Assembly: GCA_963678675.1 (NCBI GenBank)
Contig: OY783192.1
Span: 1,002,001 to 1,066,000, forward strand
DNA from: Xiphydria camelus
Taxonomy: Eukaryota; Arthropoda; Insecta; Hymenoptera; Xiphydriidae
DNA length: 64,000 nucleotides
Reading direction: 5' to 3'
This document shows, in pieces, positions 50,266 through 62,598 of this stretch. The translations under genes were made by a program, and so were the position numbers. The first letter of the stretch is position 1, and the number at the start of each line of letters is the position of its first letter. The notes under the pieces were generated by a model that saw only the letters and a program-made list of their open reading frames with translations, made no database searches and was not told the DNA's origin.

Positions 50266-52558
50266 TTACTCGGGATTCTTACTTGGCGCTTTCTGCATAA
50301 ATCCTTAATTTATTCAAGATTTTTTTCTCACTAGTCGTTCCTTTCTATTCCGTTCAATCCCGAGCCGAAATTTTACCCTTACTTTGATACTTTTTAACAA
50401 TTAATTCGGCCTACCATTGGCCTACTATGCCTATGGACTCCTATTTTGAACTTAAAATTGGTGAAATGTTTACTAACGGATCATTTCAGGCCTAACACAC
50501 ATAGGGTTTCGATACAATGGAAAATCGATCTACTGTAAGTCTAAGAGAGTAGATCTACAATTTCAACTCGGATTAATATGAATTATACTCAAATGTGTCC
50601 AGCTACTAGAACGTATCCCGCTAATGGGACAGTTACCTTACGTGTCTTTAAATATATCAACTCGTAATACCACCTCGAGAACGAATAGGATTTGAACTCG
50701 TCGACGAGAAATCTCGCGCGATTTTAGGGCGAAAGGAGCGTGACAGCTCACGCTCCCGCACAGCTTCCGTTTGAGTTGACTTTCTCGGCGTCTACGAGAT
50801 CCGTGTCGGTTCCCGCGCTGTCGTCGCCGCACACGTAAACGTGTCAAAATATAGGACGTTGAATTAATTCCGCTGTATCAAATCAGAGCGTGCATCCAAC
50901 GTTGATTCGCCCTATCATTTCCGGCTGACAGTCTCACCCGTGTCGCGTCTAGCTGAGCGCCACCTTCGCCTATCTACTCTGTCATTATCTCAGTTCACCT
51001 CCATCCCCCGCGCAAGCCTTCCGGTGACCCGCGAGCTCAGCCCCGTGGCCCCTTATCCGCGTACCCGGCAGCGGCGTTTATCGTGACTTTACGCTTCGCG
51101 GATGCACGTCATTTCTATCGTGCTTGTTTTGTCAGCACGAGCGTCCTAAACCGTCCGGATTCGAGCGAGCGCGAATCTTCCCTCCGCCCCCCCCCCCCAG
51201 ACCCTTTAGACGTCGACTCCGCACACTCGCTTCCCGTTCCATTTTCTCGCCTTCCATTCCGCGCTCGTTCTCGCACGGCCCGTCTCTCTTCGTCGGAAAA
51301 GAAGGATACCCGGAGGAGAGACAAGAGATAGAGTGGAAAACGCGAAGTTTTGATTTCGAGGATAATTCCTGACGGAGGGGTTGACTCGGCGACCCCGCCG
51401 CGTCAGAGGGGAAAGGCAGGATAGATTGGAAACGTGAACGATTTGTCATATCCGAAGTAAAGGAGAGTTCTTCTTCTCGGGAAAACTCGAGACGCGCGCG
51501 TGGAGGCCCCCCCCCCCCCCCTGGTCGAATTATTCTTTCGGAGACGGTTGAAGTAAGGCAAGTGTCGCGTCCGCCGAGCGAGAGCTTTATTTCCAAGAAT
51601 TTTACGATATTATCGGGACTCAGTGGGTGTGCTCGCCGTTTCGTGAAACGATAAAAAGCCTGGTCCCGCGGGAACCGTGGCTCAAAGCGGGTAGAGAGAG
51701 ATCAGCGATGCTATAATTATTTTCCTATAAATTCCGCGGCGTCGCGGCGCTCTGGCCGATTTCGCGTATCGACGTGAGCCTGCCGGGGAATTTCATTAAC
51801 ACGGCACTTCTGCTCGGGCGGTTTCACCCTCGCGGTCAGCGGCGGTTTTGCAGGGATTAAAGAGAAAATATATAGGTATTGCGCGCATGCCACGTATGCA
51901 TGGTATTAGAGTGAAGAATAATATTGTCGAATAAGTCGATACACGGATGTGTTCGGATAATTAGACTCGATCGAATTCGTTCAACAAATCGGTTTAAATG
52001 TTTAGCTGTCGTTGAAGCGTATCAAAATGTTGCCCGTTTTAACGAATTATTACTTAAAATGAGTAAATATTTATCTCGAGTCGACAGCGTTTCTTTTCCC
52101 GTGTATTAATGTATGATTCCATCGACGTGTCTACCGTGCGAGCATCCTTTTCCGAATAGTTCACAGAAATGACGAGGTGCTCGCTCCTTTTCTCCGAACT
52201 TGACTGGAGATCTGCGCGACAACGTCTGTCGAGCTACCGAGAAAGGAAAATAAACGCGCGAGGAGCCTTTTAAAGGATTCGTTCGTCGGACGCCTTCGGC
52301 GAAGCCGGCTCGTAGCTGAAAAAGGAAAGGCGCTTGACTTTCGAAATCCGAGAGTGAATGGAAATTGAATGTCCTCTCGAACCGCGTGATATGGCACATA
52401 CATCAAGAATCGTTCCACTCTCGTTTCGGCGATATTGGATGCAACTATTATTTTGATTTCAATTTTTACAAATTTTTTAAATAATTGATCTTCCCTCCGA
52501 AGAAGTATTTAAATTAGCACTTCTTTTGTATACGATTTTTATAAATCCGAGAGAATTA
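50266..52558. other. Gene-free stretch with two poly-C runs
   Basis: C12 at 51187-51198 and C15 at 51507-51521, in CpG-rich sequence. Overlapping chance frames up to 154 codons. No gene supported. Confidence 0.5.
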
Positions 52559-52831
52559 CACGGAGAGAATTTTGTGATAACGTTTACTAAAATAATATAA
52601 TAACTAGTCATATATGGCATTCTAAGTACATTTAGATTTTTGAATAAGTACTACAAAATCATTTATTACATAACATGATAATGATCCCTTCACCTGTACA
52701 AAAAATGTATTAGCATATTCCAAACAAAAATTAACAGATTTATTATATTGTAGCACCGACGCTCATTCTTGCAAAAAAGTTAAGTTTATCATTCACTTCA
52801 CAAGAATGATTTTCATAAAATTCTCTCCGTG
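52559..52831. mobile_element. MITE with CACGGAGAGAATTTT ends
   Basis: The inverted terminal repeat CACGGAGAGAATTTTRTGA occurs at 52559-52577 and, complemented, at 52813-52831. TA precedes the left end; the right flank reads TG. The interior is AT-rich and non-coding, 273 bp in all, without long arms. Confidence 0.8.
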
Positions 52832-54991
52832 TGCGGAGAAGGCGAATCAAATTTATCTAGAAAGAAATAAAACAGCCTAAAAATGTGCAACGCAATATCC
52901 ACGCCGATTTATCTTTCTCCCTCGTCCGTGCACAGTGCTTCGAGCAGAAGCGAGACGTATCGCTCCATTGGACGTTACGAGAAAAACCGTCTATATTCTT
53001 TCTCGCTATACGCCCTTTGCTCGGCCTTCCACTACACGTACGAGCGCCACGTGTTCCAGTCTCTAGACGCAGACATGTTTGTGGCACGAGACTGCGGGCC
53101 ATCGGACGAGCCATACGAGACGGCCATTGGAAATCGGGCCTGAATAGGGCAGTCGGCATTCACCTGCTATGATGAATCGGCCTAATTTCGCGGACGGAAG
53201 GTCACGTACCCCCGGTAAATCTTGGCCAGCTCCCTCCGTACGTACCGGATGGACAAAACATTCGCGATCCGCCGGCGAGGCCGGGCGCGGCGAGAAGCGA
53301 TTCTAAATCATGCCTATCAACGCGGAAACACATGCAACACATTCCCGAAACTGTTTGCAGCCCATCCCTTTAGCGACCTCGCGCGACCCACGCCGCCCTC
53401 CCGCGCTGCCGCGCGCGTAAAACGCTTCCCCGCGCCACCGTCGACTGCCATAATCACCCGGTACATCCTGTCGATGAGATTAATGCCGCCCGGGGGAAAT
53501 AGGCCGCATTAATTTTCCGAATTTCGCCTCCCACTTTAGAATCTGCCCGCAGACGGGTTGCTTGCGAGTCGTTTGACATTTTTATAGGCTTCTTGCGTAT
53601 GTCTTACACGCACATTGGATGTCGTTGCGTTATAGAGATATATTCTTAAAGGTATCCATATAGTGGGTAATTTTTTACGTGAAACTATTTAATAATAGTT
53701 TTGATCACAGCAATGGGACCACTGATGTTGGAGCTAAATTTGGCATGTACACACCTAATGCCGTTCACTGCTTGCATTTAACGAATCGGGGGTCGGTGAA
53801 ATATATCATTCGCTCGAGGAACAATATTTTTTTAATTATAATATACAGTAAAAGATAGATTCAATTATAAAATTAACTCCACTTCACCTGTGTAAACCTA
53901 TATGTACCACGTCTAGTGTCATTCAGTCATATACCATTGTTATCGAATATAAAAAATGGTTTATACAGGTCCGCAGCGTAGAATTTTTTTCTACGGTATG
54001 AATAACGCTCTCGCGCGTATACGTGCACGTAACCTGCCGGCGCATTCTGGTCACAATTTTCGGTATAATTCGCCTCCCACAATCGTCGCGCGCTCTTGTT
54101 TTTTCTTTGTAATTGCGGGGGTTCTATAGCGTTAATTGACTCGACATCGCGCGGTGAAGGACGAGTGGGAGCTCCAGTCCCGGAGCGACCAGTGCAAATA
54201 GAATTGCTGAAAATTGGAAGCGCGTCGCTATCGCGAAACGGCAGCCGCCGATTCGAATGCCCGATATACAGGCACGCGACAATTGCGAGCCGTACCTGCT
54301 TGTTTCCCGGCTCGCTCTGCGGTCAGTCGTCACAAAATGTATACGAACCTCTGTCGCTCATAATTCGATTTAACGATCAGTGCGTGGATGCGAAATTCAA
54401 ACGCGGTGTATACAAATTGACGCGGAAGACCGTACAGAGCTCGTCGCGACGAAGAGAAGACGACGTTTCGCGATGATCGCATTCGCGGTACTCACTGCCG
54501 AAGCAATAATATTTATCGAGCGTCGAAACGCTCCGAATGAAGTCGTTTGCCGTAATTAATTTCTCGGAGATCGGCGCCACGGCGTAGGGAAAAACGGGCG
54601 CGAAAGGAGCGAGGAGAGGCGCGCCTGGAAGGAGCGAGAAGTCCACAAAGAGAAACGTCTAAGACCCCTTTTATTTAACGCGAAGATTAAAAATAGCTTT
54701 CCGTCTTCGACGCGGGCGGTGCGATCGACGGTTATGGTAATCGACCGAGAATGATTAATTAGGCAGATGAAGTTAATTAAAAGCCCAATTTCAATCGGTA
54801 AACCCGCGGCTCGCACAAACGATAACGATTCCCGGTGCTTCGCTCGACACTCGCGTTATACGAATTCTCGATGTTATTCGGCATAGGCGCACTTCTCGAT
54901 TAAACTGAGTCGTCGATCGTCACGACTCAATCAAAAATAACGCTTTCACTCGTATATCTCGGCAAACCGAGCTACCAGAGGGGTAAATATA
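52832..54991. other. Gene-free stretch
   Basis: No gene, RNA or repeat supported. Frames of 100 and 126 codons are chance-like. Confidence 0.45.
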
Positions 54992-55213
54992 CATTGATAA
55001 AAATAATTTACCGATCAAAGTAACCGTCGAAATGAATAGTATAAAGAACATATTTATTTAAGACAAGTGCATGTTCATTGAATTGAATGAATCTACATTT
55101 CATCCGAATAACAAACTTGATTCAACGACAGTATGTTTGACTTAAATAAATATGTTCTTGTGGCACTACTCTACTCACGTCGACAGTTACTTGTATCGGT
55201 AAACACATATCGA
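54992..55213. mobile_element. MITE with long arms, abutting family C
   Basis: Arms of about 70 bp pair through TTTACCGAT, AGTAAC.GTCGA and AAGAACATATTTATTTAAG. TA precedes CATTGATAAAAATAAT on the left. The right end merges into the TA of the next element. Non-coding. Confidence 0.7.
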
Positions 55214-55215
55214 TA

Positions 55216-55476
55216 CACTGAGAAAAATAACTTGGTCAATTTAATCAAAAGTCCTGGAGACGATGACTAAACCGTTTAATGCGATGTGGATCCTCCATCT
55301 GCCTCGTTAAACTGACTACATTTTGGTTAGAATAACTAAACGTTTGGTTGGAATAACTAAGAATTTGGTTAGAATAACTTGATATTCGGTTCAACTGACC
55401 AGAATTTTGGTTAGAATAACTAAAGGTGTTTAACTCGATGCATTTTGTCATTTTAACCTAATTATTTTTCTCGGTG
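55216..55476 (+). mobile_element. MITE family C, complete reference copy
   Basis: TA-CACTGAGAAAAATAACTTG to AATTATTTTTCTCGGTG-TA, 261 bp. The interior has four imperfect TTTGGTTAGAATAACTA repeats, an unusual feature for a short MITE. Other copies lie at 23189-23417 (reverse) and 43970-44209. Confidence 0.9.
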
Positions 55477-55478
55477 TA

Positions 55479-56498
55479 CATATTCAGAAACGTACAAAAC
55501 CGGTTAAAGACACGATCAACGATTCTACGCGGTGTTTTTCTTACATCGACTTACGCGCGCGGAGTTAACCCCCTCCGCTTTAAATAATCGTCTCCGAGGA
55601 ATACGGAGAGCCACGTGGGCGGGTTGTATCTAAATATTTTGTGACACATCTCGGTATAGCCCTGTGCCGTATCATCGGGAGCAGGTGCTCGCACGACCGT
55701 GTGTGTCTGCGTCTGCCGTCGACGGGGGTGGCGAGGGTCGCTATCTACCCCGGAATGACTTAAGCCAAGGAGTAGGACGAGGGCTTTTCGGGCAAGTTAA
55801 CCTTCGCAATCTCGGCATATCGGAGTTACAAACCCCGGATAGCGTTGTAGATTTAAACCCGAGACCAAACGGAAACGGGGCAGTGGGCCGGCGCGGCGCT
55901 GTAGATGGAGCTCGGTAAACCCGATATTGCCGGCTTAAAAAGTTAGTTTTCCAGCCGTTATCAGCGGTTAACTCTGAACTCGAGCGGTCGCGGTGAAACA
56001 CTGTTGTTCCATACGCTCCTCGAGAAGCGAATCGCGTGCCGGCGGTGCTAACGCCTATCTCGTACCAATCCCGGCGTGCTCGCGTCTCGTGGACCGTCGT
56101 GTTCTTCTTCCCGCTTGCAAAAGTGATGCGGAGTTCGGGGAGGTTCTAGTTTTTTTCGCTGCACCGCGAGCGAACGTTTCCGCGTTCTCCGGCGAGACTT
56201 CAAAGGTAACTGCAGGCACAGGGGTACGTATCTGCAAACCACTGTGGCTCGTCACCGCAAGCTCTCGCGTTGGCGTTGTGGAACGCAAAGTGAAATTTCA
56301 TTCCGCTACGCGTGTACAGGCGGAGTTGGCGCTCCGGTATTCGAGTTTCGCGAGAAATTTGTTTGCGATCGCTCGCGATTTCCAATGCTCCGCATTTATA
56401 TTTGGCGTGTACCAGTAATGACGAGCGAACGAAAACAATCGTCAGGAAACGACGAGCCAACGATTCGTCCCGAAAAAATGTATAGGATTCAATGATAG
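55479..56498. other. Gene-free stretch
   Basis: CpG-rich, with chance frames up to 151 codons. Nothing supported. Confidence 0.45.
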
Positions 56499-57190
56499 GG
56501 AGGGAGAACTTTGTGGGACTTTGAAAATTCTGCCACATCGGCGTAAGAGGCTTACGCATGCGAATGAAAACAAATCTACCCAGGCGGAACAATTCTATAT
56601 ATTTTCTGTATAGTCCATGTGTGGTTCTGGTCATACGTGGATTATAATCCATCATAATTATGCATGATTTCTATAATATATTAATCATATAAGAGCTATA
56701 TACGGATTATACAAACATTCAAAAAAATCTGTATATAGTCTTTATATCGTACATCCAGTTCAATACCGCCACAAGTGTAAATCATATAATTTTGAGTAAG
56801 AAGGAAATAAAACAATGCTGTTATGTAATTCGTCGCATAATTAATTAACTCTTAGAGGTATCTATTTGCAATTTTGATAGAATATGCTTACACGTTGTCG
56901 ATACATAACGGTATATATAAAAAATATAAGTTTTGAGTTAAAATTAACATTTTGCAGTTATGGCAGTATTGAACTGGATGTACGATATGGTTAATATACT
57001 CGTAGAAATGATATATAATTCAAATATATGACCAAAACCACATATGGATTATATACAAAATACATAAAACTTTTCAAACAAATACATAAAAATGTGTATA
57101 AAGTTCAAAAACAGAGAGGGAGAACTTCACGGAACTTGAGAAATTCTACCACCTCGACGTAAGAAGCTCACGTGTGCAAGACGCCATCGA
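56499..57190. repeat. Direct repeat of about 66 bp flanking a foldback
   Basis: GAGGGAGAACTT and what follows (ATTCTRCCAC, CGRCGTAAGARGCT) occur at about 56499-56565 and again at about 57114-57180, same orientation and spacing, differing mostly by transitions. Between them lies the AT-rich foldback 56615-57047. This could be an element inserted in a tandem duplication, or a composite whose ends are direct repeats. Confidence 0.7.
56615..57047. mobile_element. AT-rich foldback element
   Basis: Outer ends CCATRTGTGGTTYTGGTCATA are inverted (56615-56635 and 57027-57047). Inner arms of 27 bp (56745-56771 and 56961-56987) match at 26 positions around TGAACTGGATGTACGATA. No target duplication was settled. 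Non-coding. Confidence 0.75.
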
Positions 57191-57965
57191 CTATTCGTAC
57201 AAGCAACTTTAATTGCAACTCTTAAGGCTTCAATGCTACTTCGGGGCATTATACGAGTTCCCTTCGCCTCCGTTTCTTGGCGACGCTCTCCCGCTCGATT
57301 CCGAATACGAAGACGTGGTGTAATTCGATAAATCCACGGCCTAGTTACGGTCGCGATAGCGCTATTTACTCGCTGAACTTAATACCGGTTATACGAGACG
57401 TCTGTGCCTGCAGTGCCGCGCGCGTTCGTAAATTCGGGATCACCGTGAAAACTTGCCACGCTTAACGAAATGACGCGGGGTGGATCGGCGCAAATAGCGC
57501 GCCACTACCGACCCCTAGGTATTTCCATCGTCGCGCTGTAAGCTCAATGGCAAGATTGAATCGATGTGAGGCGTCTGGTAATTAGGATTCTCCGGAGGCG
57601 CTTTCCCACGGGGAATCTACTTTCGCAAAAATACTCGTAGCAGCACTTTCTATATACCTACGATGTTGAATTCTTGGAAATCTGACTCGCGTTTGCTCGA
57701 AGAAAGCGAGGGCTGCGTGGGTCTTTCATGTACCATGATTCAACATGATTTCGTTAAGGGTAAGTCGAGGAGACGTATAGAGTGATTCAGAAGTACCTTA
57801 ACATTCGAAACTGGAGTATATTCAGAGTGAGAAATGATATGTATGTATATACACACGTGAGATTAATACGTCTAATAATAATTAAGGTTAACCAATCAGA
57901 CGATAGCTTCAGCTATGGGATACCAATGTGGAACAAATTGCAAGCTATTGAGCGCGGTATCACTG
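57191..57965. other. Gene-free stretch
   Basis: Nothing supported. Confidence 0.45.
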
Positions 57966-58187
57966 CACTGGGAGAAGAGTTTATTTGTAGTTAATAAATG
58001 TATACTTGATTATGGCGAAAGAAATAGTTTGTTGAGCCAAGTAAATGTACGTCAAATATTAGAATATCTCTTTCATTCGAGCAGAAATAGAGTAATAGCC
58101 AACGAATAATTGCTCGGTATAAAGAAATATTTCTTTCGTCATAATCAAGTATACGTATATTGATTACAAATAAACTTTTTTTCAGTG
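57966..58187. mobile_element. MITE family F, copy 2
   Basis: CACTGGGAGAAGAGTTTATT pairs with the right end AAACTTTTTTTCAGTG. Inverted arms are about 60 bp, including GTATACTTGATTATGRCGAA and GAAAGAAAT. A TA follows the right end (58188-58189). 222 bp, non-coding; same family as 1501-1737. Confidence 0.87.
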
Positions 58188-58615
58188 TATTTAAGCTATG
58201 CGAATAGTAGCGACTACCATACAGAGTGCTCCCTCTTTTTATCTTTCAACGATCTATTCGCAACGTACCTTCATATGATTTCATATTGTGCTTCGACTGG
58301 AACTACGATTTAATTGGCCGATTTTAAATGCAGTTTGTACTGGAATGAAATACAATGCCGATGCCCGTCGCACATGAAAAGATATATCAGTCGCGGTCCG
58401 CCGTATATATACATTCGCGCTACGAACAAGCCGACTCCGAACGAAAAATATCTCGTAGGACGGGATAGATTTTTCAAAAATGTCAAGTCTCTATTCTTAC
58501 TACCTCTCGGGACCGCGCGGCTCCTTCTCGGCGAATATACGAGAGCCTTTATCATGTCCCGTCTCCATACGTTCCGCGAATATAAACATAGCGAGACCAT
58601 CGCGCCTCCTCCCCT

Positions 58616-58641
58616 CCTCTCTCTCTCTCTCTCTCTCTCTT
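58616..58641. repeat. CT microsatellite
   Basis: About 13 CT units, directly visible after CCCCTC. Confidence 0.93.
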
Positions 58642-61600
58642 TCGATTCTGGCTCGCGTTTCTCACGAAGAGAGACCTCCCTCTCCCGGGACACGCGTTAT
58701 AAATGAAGCACGGCTAATTGCTCGATATTCAGGGGGTGCGAAAGCCATGGATCCCGCGGACTATGTGCGAACCGAGTGCAGCCGAGCAGGCATTATCGGA
58801 GGACAGGCGGGAGGAACATAAATTACCTGAGAAATTAATGAACTCTAGGGACGGTGGGGTGTACGACAATTAAAACACATTAAAAGTTAAATAAGCCCAT
58901 AAAAATGTAAAGGATTGTCAGCTTAACGAGGAGCACGCTCGATTTAATTATCGCAACGCAAATGTTGCCCGGGTCGCAATTAACTCCTCGCGCATTCAGC
59001 TTTTCTTACACGCCGGGCGGAAAGTTCGATCGACTTTTGCATTGTCGAGCGATGCAAGTAGACCGTATACGGTACGGAATATCAACGACTTCTCTCGGCG
59101 GCGACGTTCTTTTTCGTCGGTCGTTGAATCGGTCGGGGGATAATGTGGAGCGCGAAAGCGACCCTTTCACACGACTGAGAACAGTTCGACGAACTTTTAA
59201 ACGCGAGTCGTAAAGTACTGGTGTCGTCGCCGTGCCTCGATGACAGAATCGTAAATATCCGCACGGCGCGACTCGAGCAGCTATTCGGGGATCAGAACCT
59301 CTCGTCATCGGGAAGCAACCGTTGGACGTCGCGGTCTCGTTTGTCTAATCGAAACAACTACAAATCTTCCCGAACGGCAGGCATGTAGCTACGGGTTGAT
59401 CGATTGGGTGCGTCGAGCCGAAGAAGCTTTGATGGCGAAAGGGCGATTTCCTCGCCAGGGCAAACAAACGATTCACCTTACTTCACCCTTGGTGGGTGTT
59501 TAAGCGTGCCACGCGGAAGTTTTGACTCGCTAATAGGACGACACGCCGTATCGAAAAATTACTCGGGTATTTCGGTGATTAAAGGCGACGAGAGCTTCGA
59601 AGTTTCAAGTTGGTCTTTCATCGCAAAGCCGAGCGCCGGGCATCGAAGGAGCTTCTTTATCGGGAGAAAATCATCGTTCTTCCTACGCGTACCAATCAAC
59701 GACATCAAAGGAGACTTTGTCGGTTATTCGACAACTTAATACCTCTCTTCGCAAATTACCGGATAAGGCCGTGGAAAGGGTATCGTATAAATTGATCCCG
59801 AACTAAGGGGAAACGGCATTGATATGCACAGCCGGTACGACAGATCCTTCCCCTTCGGCACTTTAGACGCGATCGCAACGAGTGGAGGCGATGCAGACGC
59901 CTCGAAATTGGTACTCACCCGATTCGGCGATAAATGGGGAATCCGTTAGAACAGGGAAAATCACCACATTTTTCCGGGCAACATTTTTCTCTCTCTCACT
60001 GCCACTAAAGACTTTTCACTGCATCTCTCGCTCGTAAAACACAATCGGACGCGATTCTCGCCGTACAACCGGTTGGCGTGGTCGGCGTCGCGCGTACGTA
60101 AAGTTCGTGCACGCGTTGTCGCGTTTCCGTCGCCTCGCGTATTCCGGCCTTTTCCCTCCTTTTCTCTCACCGCTTTCCTTCGACCACGAGGTAAACCGGT
60201 GGCGAATGCGGGATGGAGGAGCGGGGGTGCGGGAAGGTGGGACTTTTCCAGGAACGATACGTCGATTCCGCCGATACGGGCTCCCGCCACCGGAGAGCCG
60301 CGCGATAATTGGTGCACGCGAAGCGGGGACCTTATCGAGCGTCGATGCGCACCACGTTTCTGGGACGAGGGTCGGAACGCGTCCTACCCCTGCTGAGGCC
60401 GGGGTTTAACTGAAGCCGAAGCAACCCCATTCCGCGCTCATCGCGCATGCTCCTCGCCAGTCTTTACAAATAATACGAACGATACGGAGTGAGCTGGTAA
60501 AAAAGTTTTAGGACGCCGCCGAGGACATAACGAGGAGGCAGACCGAGCGGTCAGGCGAACAGTCGGTGGTAACGCGAGCGCCAGAAACAAGTACTCGTTT
60601 ACCTCGCGACAGTGCCGCCCTTCTCTCGCCCACCCTCTTATCTTTCTCTCGCTGTTTCTTCCCTCTTCTGTGCCTCCGCAAAAGTCCGAGCATCGATCGC
60701 ATTGTTAATCTTTTATTTATCCGATCGATAAGACTACCGTCGGTCGTTGACACGGTTCGGGATATCAAGTTTTCTCAGCCCTTCCGGAGAGTTACCGACA
60801 CGGGCACATGCAGCGGTAAGCCGATAATAATAATAAGATTAACAGCTCCGCTATCGCGCGGAACAACAAGCGAGCTTCTATTAAAAGCTGCTCTACGACC
60901 TAACTCGCAAAAATTTATGGACTAATTAATGAGAGCGGACAAACGACCGAGAAAAGAAAAGGGTAGAGCGAGGGTGACCGAGAAAAATATCTTCGATCTC
61001 GTTGCTGTAATTCGCCTCCTCGTTTGCTGCGTCAAACTGCCTCCGTGGAGGGTTATTCTTGCGTTGGAGACTCGCGTGAAAGTGTCACGTGGTGTCGAGC
61101 GTATAATACGATGGTACGATTGTAATAACCATTCTTTCTCCATCTACGATACAACGGAGGCAATTTACACATTCTATTGGCCGCCACACGAAGGGTACCG
61201 TGACGCTTCGCACGTATGACAACGGGAGTGTACCGCCGTACCGTCGACTCGCGCTTCCGGCATTTCCATCGTTACGGCGGAATCGTCTGTACGGGGATCG
61301 ACGAGGGAATAACATTTCCTGTGCGAGTTTCTCTTCGCTTATCGAAGCATTTCACGATAAATCTCTCATAAGAGTGATATTATTTTCCGTTTTGCTTTCA
61401 CTGAATGAACATATTTTACTGTAAACGTTCGAAAAATTGCAATTTTTCGAGGATCAATTTCGCACTTAAAATATATTTTAATTCTCCACTGAAATTATGG
61501 CGTTCTCTCATCCGTCCGCGCTCGAAAGATTGAAAATCTAGAACAGTAGGAAGGCGTACCGGGGCAAAAACGAACGGAAAGCAAGCGGAAACGATCGTCC

Positions 61601-61695
61601 CTCGCAATTTCAACTACCGCATGAACGTAATCGCGAATTTCTGTAAAAATAGGGCCAGAAAAATTGTAAAAAATTTCCGCCGAAGCGGAAGATGA

Positions 61696-61723
61696 GGGGG
61701 GGAGGGGGGGGGGGGGGGGGGGG
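61696..61723. repeat. Poly-G tract
   Basis: G7, A, then G20. Length may be uncertain for the same reason as other homopolymers. Confidence 0.93.
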
Positions 61724-62092
61724 AATGGCGAGGTTCAAAACCGGCGAGGCGAGTGAAACACGCGCAAAGTGTTTGCCTCGTGTGCGCGAAATGGGGACGT
61801 ATCTATCGACGGGAGAGCGTGCGTCGCACGCGGATTTCCCGCTTTGACGAAATGTCTCTCGGAAGGACTGTGCCTTCAGAAGGAGCGGTAGTGGCGTAGG
61901 GACAAGGGGGGGGGGGTTAACCGCGCAGTGTTTTAGCGTTTTCTAATATTTCGGTTGAAACGGCTGGGGCTGACGTGTCTCGGACGAGGGTCGGAGAGTG
62001 ACGAACCGGAGTTTCGGTGGTCAAAGCCCGCGCGTTTCCCCCTCTCCCGGCGGCCGACACTACGCGTGCCGCGCCACTTCGCTCTACGCCTT

Positions 62093-62119
62093 CACGCACG
62101 CACGCACGCACGCACGCAC
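62093..62119. repeat. (CACG) microsatellite
   Basis: Six to seven CACG units, directly visible. Confidence 0.95.
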
Positions 62120-62508
62120 TAACCCGACCGATGCCCGCGGACAACGAGTTTCGAATTTCGATCCCGACCCGCGCGTGTGATCGGAATTTCGCTGCGATAT
62201 CTCTATCGGTGGCTTGATATCGTGCCTTATTTACCCTCGGAAACCGACGCTAAAAGGTCCACAGTTTTCCACCGCTGACGAATAAGCTCTTTCGGCTGCG
62301 AGACACGATCGCGCTGCGTGGCTTTACAAAGGCGACTCGAATCGATCGCTGAATGACGGACGTAACGTACGAGCGAAAAAAGAGCGCCCCATTTTCAACT
62401 AGTTCGACGATACGCGTTCAAAATTCTTTACAGTTTTTAGACAGCCAAATCTATAGTAATTCTACTTAATCGTCACTTTGTGGCGATCCGTCACGCTACG
62501 GCGGCCTG

Positions 62509-62527
62509 CCGCCAGATGGCGCCGACC
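62509..62527 (+). promoter_or_regulatory. CTCF-like motif
   Basis: CCGCCAGATGGCGCC fits the CTCF core (CCASYAGRKGGCRSY) at all but one position (G for A at position 3). It is the leading part of the hammerhead repeat unit; the two later unit copies keep AGATGGCG but have A at the next position. Function is inferred from motif similarity only. Confidence 0.45.
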
Positions 62528-62557
62528 TTCTCGGCCCTCGACTCCGCGGCAAGCTAC

Positions 62558-62565
62558 TATATAAG
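62558..62565 (+). promoter_or_regulatory. TATA-box-like element in the repeat unit
   Basis: TATATAAG lies about 48 bp upstream of the predicted hammerhead cleavage site and recurs at 62698-62705. It could drive transcription of the unit. Motif match only. Confidence 0.3.
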
Positions 62566-62598
62566 ACCGTAACTGCCCACCTCTCACGGAGAACCACA

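Larger units (their letters stand above)
58188..62470. other. Gene-free CpG-rich stretch with simple repeats
   Basis: It contains CT repeat 58616-58641, G7+G20 at 61696-61723, G11 at 61906-61916 and CACG repeat 62093-62119. Open frames up to 130 codons are compositionally driven. No gene supported. Confidence 0.5.

Noticed and set aside
50680..50705. tRNA T-loop-like GAGTTCAAATCCT on the minus strand
   Set aside because: Stem pairing fails and no cloverleaf could be built.
55245..55451. Frame with repeated Ser-Tyr-Ser-Asn-Gln units
   Set aside because: It is simply the internal tandem repeat of family C read in one frame, not a protein repeat.
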